From: an uncultured Planctomycetaceae bacterium
GTDB lineage: Bacteria; Planctomycetota; Planctomycetia; Planctomycetales; Planctomycetaceae
Direction: 5' to 3'
Length of the DNA stretch: 64,000 bases
NCBI GenBank assembly: GCA_943787265.1
Contig: CALSLT010000017.1
Span: 310,001 to 374,000, forward strand
Shown here: positions 54,777 to 64,000 of the stretch, one piece after another
Layout: each line of letters begins with the position of its first letter
How positions within the stretch are numbered: position 1 is the stretch's first letter
Notes under the pieces: generated by a model
Told to the model about the DNA's origin: nothing
Seen by the model: the letters and a program-made list of their open reading frames with translations, nothing else
Database searches by the model: none
Made by a program: the position numbers and the translations under genes

Positions 54777-55280
54777 ATGAACTTCACAACCCAACTCACC
54801 GAAGAGCTGAAACAGCTCGCCGGATTCTCAAGCTCAACTCCGCGCCGCATCGAGATCACCGATCCCGACGGCTTGGTTCTCGGCATCGCCGTCGTCGCAG
54901 TCGACGCTTTAAGTTGCGCTTTCGAGTCGCTGACGTTGCACGTTCCGTCGCTGGTTGGCAACGAATCCGGAGTGCTGCAGGCGTGGGCAGACGCACTGTC
55001 TGCGAGAGTGACTTACCTGCTCGAAAATATCGGCCCCATCGAGATCGACAAACGCAGCAACCAGATTCTCATCCGCTCAACGCCGCCCGATCGAACTGAA
55101 ACAGGCACGCAATTCTACGAAGTCCTGCTGTCGGCCCAGTCAAACGGCACGTTCCTCTTCCGCCGATACCGCGCCGAAAATGGCCAACCGGGACGAGAGT
55201 CCGTCGACATCCACCTCACGCACGAGACTCTACGCAAGCTCGTCGGCGATCTTGTAGGAACGATTCCGCAGCCGGAGTAA
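54777..55280 (+). CDS. Conserved-looking hypothetical protein, 167 aa
   Basis: The ATG at 54777 has AGGAG (CAGGAGACAGGCT) upstream and starts MNFTTQLTEELKQLAGF; the longer frame (54651) is less protein-like. Visible: ITDPDGLVLGIAVVAVDALSCAFESLTL, ADALSARVTYLLENIGPIEID and TQFYEVLLSAQSNGTFLFRRYRA, a compact alpha/beta fold without known motifs. Cytoplasmic. It follows spoVR by 257 bases and converges with the toroid-protein gene. Not recognised. Confidence 0.6.
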   Translation: MNFTTQLTEELKQLAGFSSSTPRRIEITDPDGLVLGIAVVAVDALSCAFESLTLHVPSLVGNESGVLQAWADALSARVTYLLENIGPIEIDKRSNQILIRSTPPDRTETGTQFYEVLLSAQSNGTFLFRRYRAENGQPGRESVDIHLTHETLRKLVGDLVGTIPQPE

Positions 55281-55322
55281 GAGTAGACTCGGCATTACAC
55301 ATAGATTCATCGTTTGACTGTG

Positions 55323-58300
55323 TCAGTCTTCCACGTTGACTTCGATGTACAGCGGGAGGTGGCGGTAGTAGACCTCGAGCATCAGTAGGTTGAGGCATGT
55401 CAGATAGTGGCGGCCGCCGGCTTCTCCCCATTTCGATTTTGTGGGAGATCCGGGAGCCCAGCTTCCTGCCAATCCCGTTCCTTTTTGCTGAGTATCGACC
55501 AGCAGATCGCGAATCTTTGCATTCCACGCCGACCAGTTTTCGCCCTGCATGTGGAACATTGTCTGAGTCGCGTAGTACCAGTAGTAGGAGTCGCGTTCTT
55601 CCAGGCGAGGCAGTCTCTGTTTCAGGTAGCCGACTCCAGCCTGTACTGCCGGATCGGAACGACCAGCGCCCAGATACTGTCGCATCAGCAGCCCCTCGGC
55701 GGTCATGGCTGGAGAAACCGGCATGGTTGGGTGGTAGGAAAACTGCCCCGGAGAAGACTTGCTCTCTACTGAGTCCAGAAATTTCGAAACACCGTCGTAA
55801 GTGGACTTCGGAACCGACAGGCCGGCCATCTGGCCACTTTTCAGTGCCATCAACTGCCAGCCGGAAACCGACGTGTCTGATTCAAACTTCGGCCGATATC
55901 TCCAGCCGCCGAACTGAGGATGCTGCGCCGCAACGATGAAGTCGAGCGATTTCTGAGCGGGGCCTTTCAATGCCGGGTCCTTCGTCATGCCGTACGCTTC
56001 GCAAAGAGCGATGGCCGCCATGCCGTGACTGTAGAGCCAGATGAATTCCGAGTTGTCGACGAACAGGTCTCCGTTCGTTTTCTGTCGGTCGACCAGCCAC
56101 TTGATGCCTCGCCCGACGGCGGTCTGGTACTCGCCCGAGCGATGCGAGTGTCCGGCTCCGAGGAACGCCAGCATCGCCAAGCCGGTTGCGGCAGTATCTG
56201 ATTGAAAACTTCCATGACCGAGGCAATCGTGATCCTTGCAGTTGAGTTCGTGGATGCTCCAGTTACCGGCTGCGAACTGGTGATCGGCAAGCCACTTCAA
56301 GCCGCGTTCAACCGCTTTCTCAGAGGCATCGTTGCCGCCAAGCTTCCGCACGGCTTCTCGTCTGACATCCGGTCGTCGCATGGAAAAACCGGCACTGATC
56401 GGTCCGCTGTGAATAGCACCGGGCCCTGGCGTGCTGCGTTTAATCAGGCCGGCGATTTCAGAGGCTGAAGCCAGCACAGGCCGCCCGAGTCCCGTTGAAC
56501 GACTCCGGCTCAAACCGCTACTACCACCACCTGAAATTGGCAGTGACGAACGTGCTCGGCCGATGCCCGTCGTACGGCTTGTTCCTGGCAGACCAGCGGT
56601 GCTTCTCCCGATGCCCGTCGTGCGAGGTCCACTTAGCCCTCCGACGCGCCCGGCGGACAGTCCGCCGCCGGAGCTCGGTGGTGCCTGTGGTCCTGCCATG
56701 ACAAGTTCGCCTTCCTGTTCGGCTAAAGCCGGTCCCGGTGGTAGCGCGGCCACGCTTGTTGAACGGCCGGTCGGCAGTCTTGATGGGCCATCAGCTGACA
56801 GGCCGGCATCGCGGCCCAGCCTGGCAGTTGGTTCGGATGATCCTCGCGCGGCCAGACCGCTGATACCGCTGCCAGGTCCGGTTCCGCGAACAGTGGTTGA
56901 TCGAGCCGCCGAAGGCGCTGCCCCTCCGCCCGTTCCGCCACCGGGCCGCGAAGTGACGGTGTCTGCTACCCCACCAGTTGAACGTTGCACTGATGGCGAA
57001 TTTGGACCTGTTGAGAGCACGGTGTTGCCGGATGCTCGGCTTGATCCAACAGCCGCAACGGCCACTTCATCGGCACGAGTTCCGCCTCCGCTTAACGCTT
57101 GTCGTTGTCCGCTTCTTCCGGCACCGTTGGCGACGGGCGAACTGACCGCGTTGCCCAACTGAGGCTGTCCTGCGCCTGTCGATGTCTGCCGACCGATCGC
57201 TCCCGAACCGATTGCGGCAACAGTTGCAGTAGCACTTGCTCCGGAAACCGCACCTCCTCCAGTTTGAGCCGCGCCGATGGGGACGCTGCCCGTGTTTCCT
57301 CGAGTCGCGACTGACGACGAAGCCGTTGCATCCAGAGTTGGCGTGCTCGCTCCAGCAACCGATGCCACTTCAACTGACTGCGCAGCAGCCTCGGCTGAGG
57401 AGAAGGCTCCCGCCGCGCTGCTGGTGCTTCGCTGTTGAGCCGCCGCTCCGCCGCTGGCAGGCGCCGAGTCCGACAGCGTTCTTTCAGCCGGACGCAGATT
57501 GTCGGTTGTGGCGTTTTGAACGGTGACCTCGCGAGAAGCCGCGGGCGAGTTTTCCATCCGCCGCTGTTGTTCCGAGAGGCTGGCTTGTGACTGCCGCTGC
57601 ACTTCCAGTTCCCGTTCTCGAGCGGTTGCTTCGGCCGAGTCTGCTGTCGCGACTTCGACGACCACCGCCGCCGCAGGTTCGACTGCCTGAGCCGCCGTTG
57701 CTTCACGACGACTCGCTTCGAAACTTCTCTGTTCGGGAGTCATTTCCGCTCGCTGCGACTTGACCTGCTGAGCTTTGACCAGCGGATCGGATTGAGTTTC
57801 GATTTCTGTCCGCTCACGCTCAGAAGTTTGCACGCTGCTTTCAGCTCGCGCCGGCTTCGGCGCGAGCCTGTAGCTCGGCATCCGCGGCAGCCTGGGTGGT
57901 GACTTCAGGGGCGGACTCTGCATTAGCCGCTGCGGCTTGTTCTTCGGCGGCCTGTCGTTGAAGTTCCGCCGCCATTTCCCGTTGCCGAACTTCGACTTCC
58001 TGTCGCTGCATTTCTTCGGCGCGAGCGATCTCCTGCTGCCGTTCGACTTCCGCCCGTTCCTGTTCGTCCGAAATTTCGATCTCGTTGGCCTGCCGCTGGA
58101 CTTCTTCCATGCGAGCGTCGGTCACGGCGTTGTCGGTCGTTGCTTCCCAATCGGGAGTCTGCGCGTCAGACGCTTCCATCCCGCCGTAATCCGGCAACGT
58201 AACATTCGAAAGCGCCGAAGACTCACCCTCTTCCGCTTCGGCGACGGCGGCTAACGGAAAGTCGACATTCAGTTGTTGAAAAACGACGCACGTCAGCAGG

Positions 58301-58611
58301 TGGAGCAACAGGCTGACAACGATCGTCGTCTGCAGTCGCTTCATGATCACATTGCGAGCAAGCCACCAGGCAGCAAGCATCAACAGACCCAGGCCCACTG
58401 CCCAGCCGATCTGTCCTGCCGTCCTGCCGGCTCCGGGTAAGACGGGTTCGGCTTCGCCCATCGCCTGACGGGATGCCATTCCCATGAATGCCAGAACGGT
58501 GGCCAGCGTTGCCATGCTGACGGCACCGTACGCGCGGAAGCCCTGACCGGCGACATGTTTCGCCAGCTCCTTTTCGGACATCCGCAGAAGGCTTGCCACT
58601 TGATTCTCCAT
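55323..58611 (-). CDS. Membrane-anchored coiled-coil protein with alpha/alpha-toroid (prenyltransferase-like) domain, one frameshift, about 1095 aa
   Basis: Two open frames (57841-58611 and 55323-57923) join near 57850 if one G is removed: AELQARAEA then ARAESSVQTSERERTE continues the same Glu/Gln/Ala-rich coiled coil. Order: two or three N-terminal membrane segments (TLATVLAFMGMASR; GWAVGLGLLMLAAWWLA; TIVVSLLLHLLTCVVF), a long charged coiled coil, a 350-residue Ser/Gly/Ala-rich linker, then a squalene-cyclase/A2M-like toroid (NDASEKAVERGLKWLADHQ, LGHGSFQSDTAATGLAMLAFLGAG, GLLMRQYLGAGRSDPAVQAGVGYLKQRLP). The gene starts 17 bases after exbD. Role probably TonB-like transmission or cell-wall contact by context; no cyclase catalysis is claimed. 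Confidence 0.82.
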
Positions 58612-58628
58612 ACTGCCTGGGCAGGCAA

Positions 58629-59078
58629 CTAATTCCCTGGTGCTGCTTCGTCTTCGGGCACGACGGCGACTCGGTAGTCATTGATCTGAGCCTGATTGCA
58701 AAGGCTCATTACACGAGCGATGTATTTCCAATCGGCAGTTTCGTCGCCGCGTATGACGACCGACTGGTTTCCTGGATTGTCGACTTGAGAACGTCTCAGC
58801 AGATTGCCTAATTGTGGTTCAGACTGAACTTCACCACTGACAAAGAATTGTCCCTGGCTATCGATATTGACGATCAATTCGCGAGGCCGCATGACCATTG
58901 GCATGGCCGCAGCGGCTTCGGGAAGGTTGGCGTCGAGTTCTCCTTCACCGGTCATGCGAGCCTGCTCTTCAAAGTGGCTGGCCACCAGAAAGAACAGTAA
59001 CAACTGAAAGACGCAATCGATCATCGGCGTCATATCAAGACGTCGCTTCTCGGCATTTTTCTGAAGTTGAAACTGCAT
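58629..59078 (-). CDS. exbD: ExbD/TolR-family biopolymer transport protein, 149 aa
   Basis: One-span inner-membrane component that works with ExbB to use the proton gradient. KRRLDMTPMIDCVFQLLLFFLVASHF has the key Asp (D20-D21 region: MIDCVFQ) at the start of the membrane helix (residues 15-37); the rest is the periplasmic domain (ELIVNIDSQGQFFVSGE, VVIRGDETADWKYIARVMSLCNQAQINDYRVAVVPED). Length and order are normal. Start ATG 59078. Placed between exbB and the coiled-coil/toroid gene, all minus strand. A palindrome (59099-59201) lies in the exbB-exbD gap. Confidence 0.95.
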   Translation of the reverse strand: MQFQLQKNAEKRRLDMTPMIDCVFQLLLFFLVASHFEEQARMTGEGELDANLPEAAAAMPMVMRPRELIVNIDSQGQFFVSGEVQSEPQLGNLLRRSQVDNPGNQSVVIRGDETADWKYIARVMSLCNQAQINDYRVAVVPEDEAAPGN

Positions 59079-59098
59079 GACAGAAAGCTCTCAACATC

Positions 59099-59201
59099 GT
59101 AGGTCAGGCTCTACCTGACGAAGTTTGTTGTTTGGTTATGTTTTGTTTTTGTGTAGGTGAACTTTTAGAGAAAGGGCTCCGTCAGGCGGAGCCGGACCTA
59201 C
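59099..59201. repeat. Palindromic repeat between exbB and exbD
   Basis: GTAGGTCAGGCTCTACCTGACG (59099-59120; 22 bases, its 5' half GTAGGTCAGGCTCTACCTGA shown here as the start) pairs with CGTCAGGCGGAGCCGGACC (from 59180) up to 59201. The arms are separated by about 60 T-rich bases. The word is a common planctomycete intergenic repeat as far as I recall. It would form a large hairpin in an exbB-exbD mRNA. Confidence 0.75.
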
Positions 59202-60170
59202 TCTGAATCGCCCATCACTCCCCACAGGCTGCGAGGACGTTCGCCCGCATTCACCGACGCGTCATCGGACGCGAACTGGATTTCAGTTTGTGGTTTTACG
59301 ACCGGCTTTCGAGCTGTTCCTTTCAGCAGAATTCCGGACTCACCAGACTCGTCATTCTGAGTTCTGGCAACTCGGAGTTTGCCTTCATACCGCTCGAACT
59401 GAGGAACCAGGTCGAGGAACAGCTCTTCCATCGAGCGAAGGATTCGATCGAGTCGGCCTTCGAGAAAGTTCGCGAGTAGAACGGCCACGACCGCGACGAC
59501 GAGTCCGGCAAACGTTGTCACAAGTGCCGTGTAAATTCCGTGAGCCAGTTCCTGGGCTTTCGCCGTGCCAGTCGACGTCGTCGAGCTGATGACCATGAAA
59601 GCCTGGATCATTCCCTGGACAGTCCCGATTAGACCAAGCAGAGGAGCGATCGTGGCCACGACGTTGATCGGCCGAAAGTTTCTCGACATGTCAGCGGATT
59701 CTCGAGCGACAGCGTCTTCAACCGACTTCTCAAGTTCGGCGTGAGGCCGACCAACTTTCAACACAGCCGCCTGAACAGCGTTCGCCAGCGGCGACGGGTA
59801 CTTCTGACAGATTCCGTACGCTTCTCGAGGATCGATACCGCTGCCCGCGTTGAGCTTTCGGAGATCAACCAGCAACTCAGGCGGCATGATCTTGCTTAGC
59901 CGTAGACCGATGAGCCGTTCGAGCGTGAACGCCACGACGACGATCGAAGCCAGGCCGATCGGAATCATGAACAGCCCGCCTTGCACGGCCAGATCCCACA
60001 GCGATGGCATGGCCCGTCCCGCTGCCGGCTTCAACCGTTGCCGGTTCTGCAGGAACCCCGCCGTCCTGAGCATGCCCCAGCATTGGCGATAGCGCGAACA
60101 TCAAACCGAACGCGAGAACGAGCACGCGAAGTCGAGTTCGCGCGGTTCTATCAGAATCACTCAGTGACAT
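59198..60170 (-). CDS. exbB: ExbB/TolQ/MotA-family proton channel protein, one frameshift
   Basis: Inner-membrane partner of ExbD. The intact part has SLWDLAVQGGLFMIPIGLASIVVVAFTLERLIGL (first helix), the DVARESADMSRNFRPINVVATIAPLLGLIGTVQGMIQAF channel block, and AHGIYTALVTTFAGLVVAVVAVLLANFLEGRLDRI (helix 3). A signal peptide in another frame (LRVLVLAFGLMFALSPMLGHAQDG, start ATG 60170) lies just upstream; the join falls near 60020-60060 in a GC-rich run and needs one base. Without the join the protein could start at MPSLWDLAVQ. TPR gene upstream, exbD downstream. Confidence 0.88.
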
Positions 60171-60232
60171 GCTGTTTCTCATTTCGAAGCAGTCAGCGTT
60201 TGCAGTTTCAGTGTCGTAGGCTGGGGCGTGAA

Positions 60233-63200
60233 TTATCCGCCGAGTGCGGCGAGTCGTCGTCGAGCGTCGCGAACTTTTGAGTGGTCTCCATACTTTTCGA
60301 CAAGCTGCTGATAACAATTTTTCGCCTGGGTCGAGTCACGCAGAACTTCAAAACATCGTCCCGCCTCGAAGAACGCCATCGGCGACCACTCTTTGTGACC
60401 GTATGAGTAAGCAGCTTTGAGGAAATGCCTCGTTGCTTCCTTGTGTTCTTTCTTCGCGAAGCAGCACTCGCCAATCATGAAGCGAGCCTTCGCTGCCGTC
60501 TCCGTCTGAGTTTCTTCTGTGACCAGTTCATATTGTTTAATAGCTTCGGCGAGTTGCCCTTGATGCTGTAACGCCCAGCCGGCTCCGTATCGAGCTTCAG
60601 CTCGCAGCTCGAATTCTGGAAAATCGGCCAGCACCTTTTCGTGAATCTGCTGACTCTTCTTCCAAGCTTCCAACTTACCCGCACACTCACCCGTTCGGAA
60701 AAGCGAAAGTGCGTAGTACTGAGGATTCTGGCTCGTGATCACTTTTTCGTACCAGGGCTGAGCGGCTTCCCATTTCTTCTGCTTGAACCAGCATTCGCCT
60801 TGCAGAAACGTTGCGTCGCCAGACAGTTCGCCATTTGGGAACGCTTCGAGTTGTTGAGCAAACCCTTCGCCTGCCGCTGGAAACTGTTCTGCCTTGAGAT
60901 GACTCCAGGCGAGTTTGTGCAGAGCGTTTTCGGCCGATCTCTGTGTTGCCAGCTTTGTCGTAGGCAGCCTTGTAAGCGGGAGCGGCTTTGGCAAAGTCGC
61001 CGGATTCGTACCACGACTCGCCGACGCGGAACAGGCTTTCGGCCGCCAGCGGGCTGCTGGGATACTGACTGGCGAGTTTCTTGAACGCCGCGATTGAATC
61101 GGCCTGTCGGCCAAGTTCGACGTGTGCCCATGCAAGTTCGTAAGCAACCTTGTCCGCAGCTTCGTAGTTGGGAGCAGCCTGCAGAATTGCTTCGTACTCG
61201 GCCGCCGCGTCATCGAACTTTCCGAGTCCGGCCAACGCCAAACCTTTGACATACTTCGCATCCTGAGCATCGTTCAACTTTGGATTCGTACGAAGATAAG
61301 CCTGCACGTCGTTGAGCACCGACTGGAGTTCACCAATCTGATAATTGGCCATCGCTCGAACGTAGTAGCCTTTCGGAGCAACTTCCGAAGTTCGGAACTT
61401 GTCCAGCAGCGTCGACATGGCTTCGATCGTGCGGACGAATTCTTCCGCATTGAAGTACGTCCAGCCGAGCCCGTATTGAGCATGCGGGGCAAACTGTCCG
61501 TCCGGCCAACGTTGAACGACCGCTGAATATTGGCTGACGGCTTCTTCGAGATTGCCTTCTTCGTAAGCGGCTTCTCCGAGTCGGAACGTTGCTTCGTCCA
61601 GGCGGCTGCTGTTGGGAAACTGCTGAACGACTCTCTTCAGAAGTGATGTCGAATCCGACTGCCGACCAAGCTGCCGATACGCGTCCGCAAGGACGAGCAT
61701 CGTTTCGTCAGATTGCTCTGCGTCGGACTTCGTTGCCAGAGATTTCTCAAGAGAAGCCGCCGCTTGATCGAACTTGTCCTGGGCAAACAGGCTGCGGCCG
61801 ACCAACGCTTGAGCTTCACTCTTCAAAGCGGGATCGGTCAGTGCTGCCGTTTCGAGCGACGTTATCGCCGCGGCATATTTCCCGGCCATGTGCATTGCCA
61901 GAGCTTGCCGAACTTTCGCTCGCGGAGCGTTGGCATGTCCAGGAGCTTTCGCCAGGAACTGCTGATACCGCTGTTCCGCTCCGGCAAAATCTTCCTGAAG
62001 AAGCCGACTTTCGGCCGCGATGAACATCACGTCCGTTGCCAGTTTGTCGTTGGGGAACTTCGAGAGAAATTCGTCACTGTGCTGTCTGGCGTTTCCGTAA
62101 TCTTCCACGTCCAGCGCTGTCAGAGCCGCCGTGTACTGAGCCTGCGGAGCCAGCTCGTGAGTCGGGTACGACTTTGCGAAGCTGGCGTACTGAGTGATCG
62201 TTGAACTTCGATCGGTCGCAGTTTCGTACTCGGCATCAATCTTCGCGAGCAGAAGGAATGGGTACGTCGGGCTGTTGCGAAATTTCCTCAATCCGCTGGT
62301 TAGCAGATCGAGTGCTCGTTGAGGCTGTTCTTCCTTCATGTAAGAACGGGCCATCCACTGCAACGCTTCGGCTGCTTCGGGACCATTCTTCCTGACGACA
62401 AGTTCGAGGCCCGACCGGGCAAGCGCGTATTTGCCGACCAGGAAGTAACACTTCGAACCGGCCAGCACGGCTGCGCTGTAGTGCTTCGTGCCTTCGAATT
62501 CGCGAGTGACTTTGTAATAGAGCTTTGCCGACTCGTCGTATTTTTCTTCTTCGTAGAGGCACCGCGCCGAACGCAGCATCGCGACATCAGCCAGGTGGAA
62601 TGCTCTCTTTGCACTGACCTGTTCGAACAGGGGTTTGGCTCTTGCGAAGTCGCCGATTGCAAACAGCATCTCCGCCTGCCGCATGCGGACTTCCGTGATG
62701 AGCGGGTTGTTTGGGAATCGACTCGTGAAGCTGGCAAAGGTCGCTTCCGCCTTCGCTGTCTGCTTGAGTGCTTCCTGAGTAACTCCCAGCGCGTAGGACG
62801 CGTCGGCCGCCAGTTCGTTTCGCGGAAATTTTTCGACCAACTCGGCGTACACTTTCGCGGCGTTGTCGAGTTTCTCCTGCTGGTAGAGACTCTCGCCTCG
62901 ATAGTACAACGCGCGAGCGACCAGCGCGCTGCGAGGAAACCGCTGCTGGAACGTGCCCAAAGTCCGTTCAGCCTTCGCATAATCAGTCGGCTTTTTCGAC
63001 GCTTGAGCCTGTCCGTACTGCGCGATTCCCAGGTTGACCATCGACTGATCGAGCTGGTCAAACTTCGGGTACTTCGTCACCACCTTATTAAACGCCGCGA
63101 CGGCCGGTGCGTACTTTTTTTCCTGGAGCAGGCACGTGCCGAGGTAATGCTGAGCTTTGTCCTGCCTCGGATCGTCCGGGTACTTTCGCAGGAAAGTCTG

Positions 63201-63368
63201 CCACTCGTCGCTGGCCAGGTCGTACAGTTTTTGATTCTGAAATCCGACGGCGGCCGCGAATTGTCGTGTTGCGGCTTCGGTTTCCTGAGCTGCCGCTGTG
63301 TCGACAACCATCGTCGACAACGTCAGCCCGAACAGAATTGTCAGCGTTGAAACTCCTCGCCACTTCAT
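60233..63368 (-). CDS. Periplasmic TPR-repeat protein, one frameshift, about 1045 aa
   Basis: Signal peptide (VSTLTILFGLTLSTMVVDTAAAQ), then about 20-25 tetratricopeptide repeats of the YbgF/BamD-like kind (YDLASDEWQTFLRKYPDDPRQDKAQHYLGTCLL; AKAERTLGTFQQRFPRSALVARALYYRGESLY). The first frame (63368 to about 60945) runs into the second (to 60233) where ESWYESGDFAKAAPAYKAAYDKAGNTE must join SAENALHKLAWSHLKAEQFP by one base. Both sides carry the same repeat pattern. Start ATG 63368 has AGGA 8 bases upstream. First gene of the cluster with exbB, exbD and the toroid protein. Probably a scaffold of a Tol-Pal-like envelope system. Confidence 0.87.
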
Positions 63369-63374
63369 CACGCA

Positions 63375-63841
63375 ATCCTCAGTGTGAGATTCAGAGCGTT
63401 CTCAGTTCAATCAGTTCGCCACACATTCAACCGGACACGTTCACATCGGCTGTTTTCTGGCAATGCTCGGACGGTCTCAGACAAAGCATGACCGGTCAGG
63501 GATAACGGCATCCCGAATTTCGTCCGTGGAGTGTGGCAGGGGTTAATGTCCAACCCCCGACGCCGAATCCTGCCGGCGGTCGTATTGTGTCTGACCGAGA
63601 AAGAAGAAACCGTGATAAACCACTCGGTGCGGACACTTTGCGTCGGCACGGCACTGCCAGATTCCGACAGGCGAGGATACCGCTGCGACGACGGAAAGTT
63701 AAGGATCAACACAGTCGAGGCGAATCATGACCTCGGCGATCCGGGCGGGCAACTCGCGTGGCCTGACAGCAAACAAGCCCGGTGTCTCGTGAGAAACCGG
63801 GCTTGTTTGGGAGTCGTTTTTAGCAGCGATTGCAATCTTAT
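63375..63841. other. Intergenic region, terminator only
   Basis: About 470 bases between two minus-strand genes, containing the promoter of the TPR gene and the terminator at 63772-63809. The frames in it are not protein-like. Confidence 0.5.
63772..63809 (-). terminator. Terminator of the gene at the window end
   Basis: AACAAGCCCGGT and ACCGGGCTTGTT are exact complements around a short loop (GTCTCGTGAGAA), giving a 12-bp stem. It lies about 35 bases past the stop codon of the partial gene. Confidence 0.85.
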
Positions 63842-64000
63842 CTAGGCAGACTTGCCGGCAGCTGACGGTGAGAGTTCGGCTGGTGGAGCTGGTGCTGGAG
63901 CCGCTTCGGCTGGTGCAGGAGCGTGGCTTGCGGCGGGAGCAGCGCATCCTGGAGGACATGGTGCTGATGCCGGTGCGCAGCAGGTTGGTCCTTTTGGAGC
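63842..64000 (-). CDS. Pro/Ala/Cys-rich protein, C-terminal part (runs off the window end)
   Basis: The minus-strand frame open to the window edge gives the last 52 residues: KGPTCCAPASAPCPPGCAAP, then APAPAEAAPAPAPPAELSPSAAGKSA and a TAG at 63842-63844. Only 4 Cys are visible. The composition recalls the Cys-rich lipoprotein at 47630 and suggests a secreted planctomycete surface protein. Nothing more can be said without the rest of the gene. Confidence 0.65.
   Translation of the reverse strand, partial: APKGPTCCAPASAPCPPGCAAPAASHAPAPAEAAPAPAPPAELSPSAAGKSA

Noticed and set aside
62319-63350. 343-codon plus-strand frame opposite the TPR gene
   Set aside because: Antisense to clear TPR repeats; Phe/Arg-rich, no family.

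Overview
The window looks like chromosomal DNA of a marine-type planctomycete (Pirellulales/Planctomycetales-like). The evidence is the gene content: two DUF1501 proteins, two giant PVC-type dehydrogenase/cytochrome c fusions, a TIGR03545/TIGR03546 pair, a formylmethanofuran:H4MPT formyltransferase (fhcD), Cys-rich surface proteins, an ExbB/ExbD cluster linked to a toroid-repeat protein, and many palindromic intergenic repeats. Genes lie on both strands in short runs. Shine-Dalgarno sites are often AGGA/GGAG, and some starts are GTG.

Layout. 1-596: N-terminal part of aspS (minus). 1182-3110: leuA behind a leucine-rich leader peptide and a complete-looking pause hairpin/antiterminator/terminator set. 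3145-5727: three poorly known genes. 5884-9471: fhcD, trpF, a DUF1015 gene and a small gene, all broken by 1-nt indels. 9554-11722: an IS630-type element containing an IS5-type element; it sits exactly on the stop codon of a TIGR03545 gene. 11722-16401: TIGR03545, TIGR03546, an M48 lipoprotein protease and a secreted repeat protein. 16740-19423: aldo/keto reductase, an HD alarmone hydrolase-like gene, trpG and a small unknown gene. 19835-28260: a serine hydrolase fusion, a PVC dehydrogenase, an M20 peptidase and a membrane-fused Gfo/Idh/MocA protein. 28581-33339: a DUF303 esterase destroyed by an IS3 fragment, a frameshifted SDR and a DUF1501 gene. 33411-36144: tRNA-Leu(GAG), an RlmI-like methyltransferase and a cysteine desulfurase-like gene. 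36241-41504: a 1.3-kaa ThuA/discoidin/dehydrogenase/cytochrome fusion and two small genes. 41518-43080: an IS110 transposase and a structured flank. 43484-49057: DUF1501, leuB, hemC and a Cys-rich lipoprotein. 49686-54519: the prkA-yeaH-spoVR stress operon. 54777-63368: a small unknown gene and a minus-strand envelope cluster (TPR protein, ExbB, ExbD, TonB-like/toroid protein). The window ends inside a Pro/Ala/Cys-rich gene.

Biosynthesis genes (leuA, leuB, trpF, trpG, hemC, aspS) are scattered, not in operons. The best regulatory find is the leuA attenuator. The best structural systems are the ExbB/ExbD/TPR/toroid cluster and the PrkA operon. At least eight otherwise well-conserved genes carry single-base indels, often in short homopolymers. 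This points to read or assembly error more than to gene decay, and should be settled before anyone calls these genes lost.
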